Source: JAIBCC01 sp963763855 (lineage in GTDB: Bacteria; Acidobacteriota; Blastocatellia; Pyrinomonadales; Pyrinomonadaceae). Taken from it: DNA of 64,000 bases. The notes beneath the pieces are model-generated. The model made no database searches. It saw nothing but the letters and a program-made list of their open reading frames with translations, and was not told the DNA's origin. The stretch's first letter is position 1. The number at the start of each line of letters is the position of its first letter. Shown here in pieces: positions 7,975 through 17,153 of the stretch. A program made the translations under genes and the position numbers. The stretch is from the NCBI GenBank assembly GCA_963763855.1, contig CAVXPU010000005.1, forward strand, positions 3,224,001 to 3,288,000, read 5' to 3'.

Positions 7975-10900
7975 TTAAAAATTAAATTTCAAAGCAAGTT
8001 GAACTTGCCTCGCTGGAAAAGTGCTTGTAATTACTCCAAAATTTGCACTTGTTATATCCGGATTAGCAGCTTGGAAATTTGTTTTGTTGAATAAATTAAA
8101 GAATTCTGCTCTAAATTCAATCCGAGTCTGTTCAGTGATCGGCAAACGAAAACTCTTTTGAATAGCGAAGTCCAAATTAAAATATTTGTCGCTGCGAGCG
8201 ATATTTCGGGCTGCATTTCCAAACGGAGCCGTCACTGGCGGACGTTGCACACAAGAAGTTAAAAAATAATCTCTCGTTGGATTTGCCCTTTCGCCGCGAT
8301 TCGTTGGATCACACGAAATATTTGGACGCAGGGCAACTCCACCAAGAAACGATGGTAAATTATTCGTAATTGGCGAAGGTCCGTATCGAAGTGTAATCGG
8401 TTGTCCGCTGGTCATTGTATTAACGCCGCTTAAAGTCCATCCGCCAATAAAGGCATCTAAAACCGGAGCAATATCCGAACCATATTCCTTTCCGCGTCCG
8501 AAAGGTATTTCCCAAACAAAACTGGTTGTATTATTGAAAGGCTGATCGTAAGCTCCGATTCCTTTATTTGAAGCCAGATCGGAAATATTTTGCGGAGTTC
8601 CGGTATTCCCATTCGGTTCTTCCAAAACTTGCGAACCGTTATCGATTGCTTTCGACCACGTAAATGAATTTAAGAGATACAAACCTCTGCTAAGCCTGCT
8701 TTCAAGCTTTACCTGCATTGCATTGTAGTTTGAAAAACCATCGCGGATTACTGCTGAAATCGACCCAAATCCAGCGATCGGGCGGCGTGATTGCAGAGAA
8801 GGTTGCTGAGAAGCCGGTAGTAAGGATTCTGCGACAGTTAAAGGACGTGCTTGATTTAGATCACCAAGTAAAACAAGATTATTAGCTCTATTTCCAACGT
8901 AAGCTACATCGATCACGGTATCTTTAAATAACTCTTGTTGAACAGAAAGCTGCCAATTCTGGATTTGAGCAGTTGGAGAATTTCGCGGAACATAGAGCGT
9001 AACGTTATTCGGTAAATTGCTCGGATAACCATCTTGAGTTGGTCGGAAACAACCTGTGAAAGTATTTCCCACACATTGCGGATTGTTAACCGGACTTGGA
9101 GCTAATTGAGCAACGGCTGCTCGAGTAATCGTCGGAAAATTTGTTCCTAAAATATCGGCACTCCCTAGGCGGTTTAAGTAATTGTAACCGATTCCATATC
9201 CGCCGCGAATCACAGTTTTATCGAATAAACTATACGCAAATCCTAGTCGCGGTCCAAAATTATTATAGTCAGGATCAACTAAAGATCTTTCATAAAGCGA
9301 GCCATTTTTCGCTGAGATTATTGAATTTGAGACCGGATCATAATTCGAAAGCTTATTATTCTTTTCGGTATATGGCGTACCAAATTCATAACGCAATCCT
9401 AAATTAAGTGAAAGTTTTCGAGTAACCTTAAAATCATCTTGCAAATATGCAAAATGAAATCTTTGCTGCATCTGGGCAACAGTTAAAGTTGCCAATTCAT
9501 ATTGGTTTCTAAACCCAAAATAGAAATCAGCTAAATTATAAAGATTGTTTGAAGCCGCACCGGTCGGGCGAGAAAATTGTCCGGTATAGGTATCTAATCC
9601 GAGCAACGGATTTGTATCTTGAACATCCGTGTCAACGGTCAAATATTCGTATCCGACCTTCAGATTGTGCCGTCCTAACGCAAAACCGTAACTTGCACGT
9701 ATATCGTAGTTAGTTGGATTTTGAAACTGCGGATTTGTTGCTTGTCGTCCAAGCTGCGAAAGCCCGCCGACGGTTTGAGTTGTTAAACCACCATTTACCG
9801 TTGGATCATCAGGCAAACCCGAAATTCCATAGAGTTTGAAAACGCTATCGCCACCTATCAATGGTGGACGCTTCCCTGCGTCAATTATCGAATTTGCAAA
9901 GCGAATATCCAAAACAGACGCATTATTGAAGGCATATGTTCCGCCAACGACGAACTGTTTGTTCAAAATATCTACGAACCCATTTTGATTACTTCCCGAT
10001 GGTCCGGGGATATTTGGAGCTTCAAATGCTTCAGATTTACGGTAACTCCAGCGACCAAATATGCTGAAATTATCATTAAATTTATGGTCGATACGAATAT
10101 TGTATTTATCGTTAAAGTTTTTGTTTAAGACCAATTCCTGATAATTCGATCCAGGAACACCGGTTAGATTTGGAGCAGGCAATTCAGTTAAAACTTTTCG
10201 GGCGAAAGGCGTTAGCGGAATTGCCGAACCTGCTGCATAGCTGATTCCTGTCAGTGGATTTGCAACCGCAACCGTTAGAATGCCTTGGCGTTGATCCAAA
10301 GTTGGAAGATTTGAATAGACCAAATTCTTCTGAATCTGTCTAAAACCTTCATAGTCTCCGAAAAAGAATGTTCTATCTTTGATGATCGGACCACCAAAAA
10401 CAAAACCAAATTGATTACGAATGAGCGGTGGTTTTCCGCCAATTGGTTTGAAAAAACCAACTGCGTTCAAAACCTTATTGCGATGAAATTCCCACGCCGC
10501 ACCGTGAAATTGATTTGTTCCGCTTCGATATGAAGCATTGATTACCGCTCCGCCCGAACGTCCGAATTCGGCACTATACGTATTCGTTTGCACTTTGAAT
10601 TCAGCAATTGCATCAGGAGAAACCTGTACAACCTGGCTGGAAAAACTCTGATTACTTGTGCCATAAGCATTGTTATCAGTTCCATCAAGCAAAAAATTAT
10701 TCATCGTAGCCCGCAAACCGTTGACATTAAAAGCGGCTTCACGTCCGCCTCCGCCAATCGAGCTATTTGTGTGCGATTCTCTGACTCCCGGAGCTAACAA
10801 AGCTAAATTGGCATACGAACGTCCGTTTAGCGGAAGTGCAACGATCTGTTTTTTTTGAATTACTTGTCCGACTTCGCTTGAATCGGTCTGCAAAGTATTT

Positions 10901-11290
10901 GCGGCATCAGTAATCGTCACAGTTTCAACAGTTGTCGCAACTTGCAGAGCAAGATCTACACGCTGCCGGGCATTGACCGTCACATTGATTTTATCCGCAA
11001 CCGTTTTATTAAATCCGTTTGCTCCGACAATTACTTGATAATTGCCGATTTTTACATTGACAAATTGAAAGTCGCCGTTTGCATCCGTTGTTGTATTTTG
11101 TGAAATATCTGTGGCGATATTTTTTAAGGTGACATTGGCATTTTGCAATGGCGGCATCATTTGAATCGCGGACTGAACCCAAAACAGTTGCCGTTTCAAA
11201 TTGAGCCAAACCGCTTTCGACGCAACAAAAAAGTAATAATAACGGCATTAAAACCGATAGAAGCTTACACATGTAGATATTGTTTTTCAT
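7975..11290 (-). CDS. Oar-like TonB-dependent receptor, N-terminus frameshifted
   Basis: A large outer-membrane beta-barrel receptor (about 1105 residues) of the type abundant in Acidobacteria. ATG 11290 follows GAAGGAA and begins a signal peptide (LLSVLMPLLLLFCCVESGLAQ). A carboxypeptidase-regulatory-like domain follows (ATVLGSVRDSNDAAI ... GDFQFVNVKIGNYQVIV), then the plug (ADNTL-type region, VVIQKKQIVALPLNGRSYANLA) and barrel, ending in the aromatic LALKFNF. The frame changes at about 11141-11146 (GCAAAATGCC), one base off; everything after is open. The break sits within a short A-run, so sequencing error is plausible. The substrate is unknown; the downstream glycerophosphodiesterase may process it. 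Confidence 0.85.
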
Positions 11291-11500
11291 AGTTTCCTTC
11301 GAATTCCTAGTTCTGAATTTAAGATTGAATGAGAGAGTTTATTCGCTCGAAATGAACTACGGGTTACTCAAGTGTTGCGATAAAATTAACTTTTTAGCTT
11401 TAGATTTAAACAAACTTATCAAGCCTTTTGCTAACCACTTTTTACAAATAGACAGTTTTAATTAAGTTGACTAAACTAATAAATCAAAGGCAATAAATTA

Positions 11501-13309
11501 ATGTCGTATCAAGTAATCGCCAGAAAATGGCGACCACAAACATTTGAAGAAGTTACCGGACAAGAAGCAATTACGCACACTTTGCGTAACGCCGTAGAGC
11601 ACGACCGTTTGCATCACGCTTATCTTTTTTCAGGTGCGAGAGGAGTTGGCAAAACAACCAGTGCCCGGCTTTTAGCCAAAGCCTTAAATTGTCATTCTTC
11701 CGATAAACCAATCGCAAAATCTTGTAATATTTGTGCTTCGTGCAAAGAAATTGCCGAAGGTCGCTCGATTGATGTGCTGGAATTTGATGCGGCTTCAAAT
11801 ACTCAGGTTGATAAAATCCGCGATTTGATTATCGAAAATATCAACATCGCACCCGCCCGCGATCGTTTCAAGATTTTCATCATCGATGAAGTTCATATGC
11901 TTTCAACTTCGTCTTTCAACGCACTTCTCAAAACTCTCGAAGAACCGCCGCCAAATGTTGTTTTCGTGATGGCGACAACGGAGCTTCATAAAGTTCCAGA
12001 TACGATTCTTTCGCGTTGCCAGGAATTTGAATTTCGGACAATCGCAACCGCTAAAATATTTGAAAGACTGAATTTAATTGCTGAAGCTGAAGGAGTTACG
12101 ATTTCAGCCGAAGCTTTGCGTGAGATTGCACGTTCGGGCGAAGGTTCGATGCGTGATGCTCAAAGTAATTTCGATCAGGTAATCAGTTTTTCCGATGAAA
12201 CGATCAGCATTGAAGACGTTATCAACGCTCTGGGAATCGCAAGTTCGGAAATTCTGACGCGAACTGTTGAAGCGATTGCTCATCGAAAGCCGGAAGAAGC
12301 CTTATTGGTTGTTGAAGAATTGATTCGTCGCGGACAAGATTTGCGAAATTATTGCCGCGATTTGCTGACTTTTCTACGTGATTTATTGGTTGCAAAAGTT
12401 ACTAATCACGCCGCTGGATTGCTCGATTCTTCGATTTTAGATCAGGAAGCTTTGTTAAAATATGCCGAACATTTTTCCGAATCAGATTTAGTTCGCCTTT
12501 TTAATTCGCTTGCACAAACCGAAACCGAACTGCGAAATGCCACTCAGCCACGCTACATTCTCGAAATTGGACTCGTTAAACTAATGGAACTGCAACGAGT
12601 TACGGCTATCGAGAAAATTCTCGAACGCTTGGCAAAACTCGAAAGTGGCTCACCGATTGAGGAAAAAAAAACTTTAAATAAGCCGATTTTGGAAGTCCAA
12701 AGCTCAAAGTCCGAAGTCCAAAGTCAGTTAATTAAATCCGCCCCAAATGATACTCCGTTTCCAACTGGTCAAGAGCCTCAGAAAAGTTGCAGATAATGTT
12801 GAGAAATCAATACCCGACATTTCTCAAGTTTCACAGTCGAATGACCAATCGCAAAATCGAAATTCGAAAATCGTAAAATAGAAAAAACTTCAAAGCTCGA
12901 TAATTTCTACGATAATCTCCCGATGCGTTTGCCGGATATTTCATCCGAAGATTTGGAACATATCGAAGATGCAAAGCTTGATTTGGCTTTTGAGGAAAGA
13001 CTTTTGCGTGAGGGCGATGATTTGAAAATGATCAAAACGGCTCCTCAAATTATCGCAAAAATCACTTCGTCAAATGCCGTAAGCTCTGATATATCAACAA
13101 ATGGAGCGTCAACCGCTACCGCCAAAGCAAAATCTGCGTATAAAATTGACCTGCCTGATTACTCAAATGAATCGGAAGAAAATCCTATCTTGCCGGAGAA
13201 TGCGAGTGAGGAAGAATTGTTTAAGTATGCGGAAAATCATCCAAAAATAAAGATGGCTTTGCGAATCTTTCGCGGAAAAATCATCAAAGTTGAAAAATCG
13301 GGAACATAA
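11501..13309 (+). CDS. dnaX: DNA polymerase III subunit gamma/tau (linker frame interrupted)
   Basis: The clamp-loader ATPase of the replisome. Walker A (GARGVGKTTSARLL, about residue 45), a four-cysteine zinc module (CHSSDKP ... CNICASC), IIDEVHML and the SRC sensor (LSRCQEFEF) are intact in residues 1-370. The first frame stops at 12796, but the same frame reopens with a conserved tau-type tail (from about 12880 to 13309). The 100 bases between read through in the neighbouring frame (KVADNVEKSIPDISQ), so two compensating one-base changes near 12782 and 12876 would restore a tau of about 602 residues. A run of nine A at 12663 could generate gamma. Confidence 0.85.
12663..12671 (+). promoter_or_regulatory. 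Run of nine A in dnaX: candidate gamma/tau slippage site
   Basis: Within GAG GAA AAA AAA ACT, codons 387-391 of dnaX, just after the conserved domain III. One added A gives EEKKNFK and a stop, one lost A gives EEKKL and a stop, so slippage either way yields a gamma-length product of about 391-393 residues. Thermus thermophilus dnaX makes gamma by transcriptional slippage at a run of nine A in the equivalent position, whereas E. coli uses ribosomal frameshifting. Confidence 0.6.
12694..12729. repeat. GTCCAAA-type short repeat inside dnaX
   Basis: Degenerate copies of AAGTCCAAAG/AGCTCAAAGTCC lie in frame within the gamma/tau linker, encoding EVQSSKSEVQSQ. The same unit occurs at 14276-14340 (psd end to pssA) and 27571-27605 (inside prmA). 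Confidence 0.7.
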
Positions 13310-13353
13310 TTTTTCGCATCTTCGTATAGTTAAATTGGAGGTAAGATTTAGCA

Positions 13354-13560
13354 ATGCGTGAACCATATATAGCAGGAATTTTGAGTTTATTAGTCCCGGG
13401 TTTGGGTCAAATCTATAATGGACGAGTTTTGATCGGACTTTTGTGGCTAATTTTAACAGGTTTTTCATGGATTGGATCCGTCGGAACTCTCGGCTGGATT
13501 GTCCATCTTTTCGCGGCATGGTGTGCCTATAGTTTTGCGAAAGATAATCCCGTAAGATAA
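13354..13560 (+). CDS. Small membrane protein (TM2-like)
   Basis: A 68-residue protein with a good ribosome-binding site (GGAGG at about 13337). It has two hydrophobic segments separated by a short turn (LIGLLWLILTGFSWIG and GWIVHLFAAWCAYSF), preceded by the motif LVPGLGQIYNGR, which is common in small TM2-like or DUF-type inner-membrane proteins. The function is unknown. A terminator follows 30 bases after the stop, so it is probably a monocistronic gene. Confidence 0.75.
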   Translation: MREPYIAGILSLLVPGLGQIYNGRVLIGLLWLILTGFSWIGSVGTLGWIVHLFAAWCAYSFAKDNPVR

Positions 13561-13587
13561 ATTTATTTTAGTGTTCATCCTCCTTTT

Positions 13588-13620
13588 AAGCCCGATGTTT
13601 GATAGCATCGGGCATTTTTA
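13588..13620 (+). terminator. Rho-independent terminator
   Basis: GCCCGATG (13590-13597) pairs perfectly with CATCGGGC (13606-13613), with an 8-base loop and an ATTTTTAATTTT tail. It ends the small membrane protein transcript before psd. Confidence 0.88.
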
Positions 13621-13664
13621 ATTTTCAAATACGGATAAACTAACGTAAGATAGTCTCCAGTTTT

Positions 13665-14307
13665 ATGGTTAAAGAAGGTTTCCCATTCGTTGGAATTACG
13701 CTATTTATTGCACTGATTTTTGCCTTTTTCGGGCTTTGGATTGGAGTCGTGATTTTTGGATTTGTTGACGCTTTTCATGGCGTATTTTTTCCGCAATCCT
13801 AATCGGGTAATTCCAAATCAACCTAATATAATCGTTTCACCTGCAGATGGTCGCGTTACGCGGGTTGAAGAAAACGAGGAAGGGAAATTCATCAGCATAT
13901 TTCTGTCGCCATTTGATGTTCACGTAAATCGTTCGCCGATCAAAGGAAAAATTACGAAGGCAACTTACATTTTCGGCAAAAAAATGCCCGCGACGAGCAA
14001 CAATGCAAGTTTGATAAATGAACGAAATTCCCTGCTTATCGAAGGCGAAGGAATTGCCGTAACCGTAACACAAATTGCCGGAATCGTGGCTCGTCGGATT
14101 GTTTGCTGGAATAAAGAAGGTGATAATTTAGAACGAGGTCAGCTTTTTGGATTGATAAAATTTAGTTCGCGAACAGATCTGCAAATGCCTGCAAACGTTG
14201 AACTTCTGGTAAAAATTGACGACAAAGTAAAAGGCGGCGAAACGGTAATCGCAAAAATATTTATGAGTCTCGAGTCCAAAGCCCAAGGTCTAAAGTCGAG
14301 CAACTAA
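13665..14307 (+). CDS. psd: Phosphatidylserine decarboxylase (short type), one frame change near N-terminus
   Basis: Converts phosphatidylserine to phosphatidylethanolamine at the membrane. The N-terminus MVKEGFPFVGITLFIALIF with a hydrophobic segment reads from ATG 13665, then the frame moves by one base in a run of five T (13753-13757) and continues as YFFRNPNRVIP. SPADGRV and SPFDVHVNRSP carry the conserved Asp and His. The self-cleavage site normally reads GS in this family; here it is KFSSRTDL, i.e. Ser-Ser. The end of the gene (ESKAQGLKSSN) is encoded by a short repeat. pssA follows, the usual pathway partner. Confidence 0.85.
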
Positions 14308-14341
14308 TTGACTTTGGACATTAGACTTTGGACTTTAGACT
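14276..14341. repeat. Inverted GTCCAAA-type repeats between psd and pssA
   Basis: Copies of AGTCCAAAG/GTCTAAAGTC at the end of psd face inverted copies (GACTTTGGAC, GACTTTAGAC) just before pssA, so the transcript could fold into a hairpin in this spacer. The first copies form the last codons of psd. Same repeat family as at 12694 and 27571. Confidence 0.7.
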
Positions 14342-14351
14342 AATAGAAAAC

Positions 14352-15236
14352 ATGGCTGAAGAAACAGAACAAAAAGTCGAACATAAAGGCTTAAAAAAAG
14401 GGCTTTATTTACTTCCGTCTTCATTTACGGCGGCAAATATCGCGATGGGTTTTCTGGCGGTTATCGCCTCCCTGCGAGGCTTTCAAATTGTTGCGATAAA
14501 TCCAGAGCAAGCCGCAATTTACTTTGATTACGCCGCTAAAGCCATCGGTTTCGCGATTCTTTTCGACACTTTAGACGGACGAGTTGCCCGAATGACGAAA
14601 ACTACCACGGAAATCGGCGTTCAGCTCGATTCATTTGCCGACGTTTTAACCTTTGGCATCGCCCCGATAGTTTTGGCATATGCGTGGGCGATCGGTGCAG
14701 TCTTCAATGAACAAAGCCAGATTCATGGTTTGGGTGTTTTCGTCCTCTTTATGTATGTAATGTGCGGGGCATTTCGTCTAGCCCGTTTTAATCTGCAAGC
14801 CTTGCGTCCGCGTGTTTTGAAAGAAGGTTCGGCTCATGTAGATAAGAAAAACTTTGTCGGATTGCCAATCCCGCCAGCCGCCGGTTTAATCGCTTCGATC
14901 ATTCACTTTAAGCCAATGCCTTTAAACAGTTACGGCGAATTCGGCGGCGGAGTTTACGCCGTTTTGATAATGATCTTAATGGCTGTTTTAGGCATTTTGA
15001 TGATTAGCACCTTGCGATATTCAAGCTTCAAATCCGCCGGAACACGCCGCAGCAGCACCTATATGATAATCGGTCTCGCCGCCTGCGGAATGGGAATCTG
15101 GCTCTATTCAAGATACGTTTTGCTCGCAATCTCGCTCGTTTATGTAACCCACGGAATCATCTGGTTTTTGGTAGGATTAATGCGTCCGGCGAAGCATATT
15201 GAGGCGAATCAAGAGACGGTTAATCCGGCTTCCTGA
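14352..15236 (+). CDS. pssA: CDP-diacylglycerol-serine O-phosphatidyltransferase
   Basis: Makes phosphatidylserine from CDP-diacylglycerol and serine, feeding Psd next door. About 294 residues with several membrane helices. The CDP-alcohol phosphotransferase signature is complete: DG-x2-AR-x8-G-x3-D-x3-D, seen as DTLDGRVAR ... GVQLDSFAD (about residues 75-99). The start at 14352 (MAEETEQKVEHKG) is chosen because the in-frame codons upstream lie within the repeat. LPSSFTAANIAMGF near the N-terminus is typical of PssA. Confidence 0.92.
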   Translation: MAEETEQKVEHKGLKKGLYLLPSSFTAANIAMGFLAVIASLRGFQIVAINPEQAAIYFDYAAKAIGFAILFDTLDGRVARMTKTTTEIGVQLDSFADVLTFGIAPIVLAYAWAIGAVFNEQSQIHGLGVFVLFMYVMCGAFRLARFNLQALRPRVLKEGSAHVDKKNFVGLPIPPAAGLIASIIHFKPMPLNSYGEFGGGVYAVLIMILMAVLGILMISTLRYSSFKSAGTRRSSTYMIIGLAACGMGIWLYSRYVLLAISLVYVTHGIIWFLVGLMRPAKHIEANQETVNPAS

Positions 15237-15429
15237 GTTTAATTGAGGTGCGTATTTTGTATTGCAAGATTGGAGGAAAGAACCAATCAGATAAGTACGT
15301 TTATAGTATATATTATCTTTTAAGATTCTAGGCACATTGTTGATTTGAAAGAAGATACGGTTGCATCGTGGATTGTCGGGAAGAAAATTTCTTGAGTCCG
15401 AATCTTGGGGAAGGTTCGTATATTTACGA

Positions 15430-15444
15430 GTTACCTGCAACCCC
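15430..15444. repeat. Left GTTACCTG boundary repeat of the R-M island
   Basis: GTTACCTGCAACCCC matches GTTACCTGTGACCC at 21061-21074 on the other side of the R-M genes (12 of 14 positions). In integron cassettes recombination occurs at G/TT, and the two copies would be the cassette boundaries. Confidence 0.55.
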
Positions 15445-15491
15445 AAGAGACACCCTACGAACTATGAACATTCCGAAAAATTGACAGACAG

Positions 15492-15590
15492 AAAAGCCAA
15501 CGCTTCGTAAAATTAAAAGAGGTGCAAGCCAACGCACAAAGCCAACGCTTTTGCACCACATTTAATTTTACCCCAACGCACCAAGCCCAC
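15492..15590. repeat. Palindromic GCCAACGC repeat, left copy
   Basis: GTAAAATTAAA (15507-15517) pairs with TTTAATTTTAC (15561-15571) and GGTGCAA (15521-15527) with TTGCACC (15551-15557). The arms are decorated with AGCCAACGC motifs and followed by CAACGCACCAAGCC. A copy with different stem sequence but the same decoration lies at 20795-20890, so the pair brackets the hsd genes. Confidence 0.75.
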
Positions 15591-15695
15591 CCACCACCCT
15601 ACAAGTGGACAATGGGAATTTTGAAACAACATAGAAGCAAACAACCCATTTAAAAAATGTAAATTTGCTACTCAAAACAAAAGACGAGAAATATA

Positions 15696-17153
15696 ATGTT
15701 TGAACAAACTTTTAAAAATATAGACGACATTCTTTTTAAGGATGCAGGAGCAGATAGCGAATTAGATTATATTGGACAAACGTCTTGGGTGATGTTTCTT
15801 CGTTATTTGGACGAATTGGAACAAGACAAAGCAGACGAAGCAGGACTGCAAGGCAAAGACTACAAATACATAATTGATGAAGAATACCGTTGGCCAAATT
15901 GGGCAATGCCTAAAACAGCCGAAGGCAAACTAAACATACACAAAGCCATGACAGGCGTTGATTTGGTGCAATTTGTTGACCATAAATTGTTTCCCTATTT
16001 GGCAGGGTTTAAACTCAAAACCGACAACCCACAAACCATTGAATACAAAATTGGTGAGATTTTTAGCGAACTAAAAAACAAAATACAAAGCGGTTACAAC
16101 CTTCGTGAAATTATTGAAATGGCAGACACTTTGCCTTTTCGTAGTAGCAAAGACAAACACGAATTGAGCCACTTGTACGAAACCAAAATTAAAAACATGG
16201 GCAATGCAGGGCGTAATGGTGGGCAATACTACACACCAAGACCACTCATTAGAGCCATGATACAAGTAATACAACCCAAAATTGGCGAAAAAATTTATGA
16301 TGGTGCTTGTGGTAGTGGTGGTTTCCTTTGCGAAGCGTTTGAATATTTAAGCAAAGACAAACAAGCATTAAGCACCACCGATTTACAAACGCTACAAACC
16401 AAAACTTTTTACGGAAAAGAAAAAAAGAATTTGGCGTATGTAATTGGTATTATGAACATGATACTACATGGAATTGAAGCACCAAACATAATACACACCA
16501 ACACACTTGGCGAAAACATAAGAGACATACAAGAAAAAGACCGTTACCATGTAATATTAGCCAACCCACCATTTGGCGGTAAAGAAAGACCCGAAGTACA
16601 ACAAAACTTTGATATAAAAACAGGCGAAACTGCCAGTTTGTTTTTACAACATTTTATTAAAAGCCTTAAAACAGGCGGACGAACTGCTATTGTAATTAAA
16701 AACACTTTTTTAAGCAATAGCGACAACGCCTCGGTAAGTTTACGCAAACATTTATTAGAAACTTGCAACCTACATACCGTGTTAGATATGCCAGCAGGTA
16801 CATTTCAAGGGGCAGGTGTAAAAACGGTTACATTATTTTTTACCAAAGGCACACCAACAACTAAAATTTGGTATTACCAAATGACGGCAGGGCGAAGCAT
16901 GGGCAAAACCAGCCCATTGAATGATGACGACTTGGTAGAGTTTGTAAACCTAGAAAAAACCAAAGCCGATAGCGAAAAATCTTGGAGTATAGACATTGCC
17001 GATGTACAAACCCACAACTACGACCTTACCGTAAAAAACCCCAACATAAAAGAAGAACAAGTTTTCCGTAGCATAGACGATATTTTGGCAGAAATGGAAA
17101 CCTTAGACGAAGAAACCAGCACTATTTTAACTTCTATAAAAGAAATGCTATGA
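15696..17153 (+). CDS. hsdM: Type I restriction-modification DNA methyltransferase subunit
   Basis: The N6-adenine methyltransferase subunit, which with HsdS methylates the bipartite recognition site. 485 residues: an HsdM N-terminal helical domain (about 1-150), then the catalytic domain with the SAM-binding DGACGSGGFLCEAF (about 202-215) and the catalytic NPPFGG (about 289-294). Fully open. The stop overlaps the hsdS start by 4 bases (ATGA). Codon use (many ACA, ATA, AAA) and flanking repeats look Bacteroidetes-like and unlike the neighbours, suggesting transfer. Confidence 0.95.
   Translation: MFEQTFKNIDDILFKDAGADSELDYIGQTSWVMFLRYLDELEQDKADEAGLQGKDYKYIIDEEYRWPNWAMPKTAEGKLNIHKAMTGVDLVQFVDHKLFPYLAGFKLKTDNPQTIEYKIGEIFSELKNKIQSGYNLREIIEMADTLPFRSSKDKHELSHLYETKIKNMGNAGRNGGQYYTPRPLIRAMIQVIQPKIGEKIYDGACGSGGFLCEAFEYLSKDKQALSTTDLQTLQTKTFYGKEKKNLAYVIGIMNMILHGIEAPNIIHTNTLGENIRDIQEKDRYHVILANPPFGGKERPEVQQNFDIKTGETASLFLQHFIKSLKTGGRTAIVIKNTFLSNSDNASVSLRKHLLETCNLHTVLDMPAGTFQGAGVKTVTLFFTKGTPTTKIWYYQMTAGRSMGKTSPLNDDDLVEFVNLEKTKADSEKSWSIDIADVQTHNYDLTVKNPNIKEEQVFRSIDDILAEMETLDEETSTILTSIKEML

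Larger units (their letters stand above)
15237..15695. other. Gene-free spacer holding the left boundary of the R-M island
   Basis: No convincing gene. Up to about 15429 the sequence resembles the host (no repeats recognised apart from a small hairpin, CGTATATTTACG). From 15430 (GTTACCTG) the base composition and motif use change: repeated CCAACGC and CCAAGC blocks, and codon use of the following hsd genes differs from neighbours (ACA, ATA-rich). This spacer is where the island begins. Confidence 0.6.
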
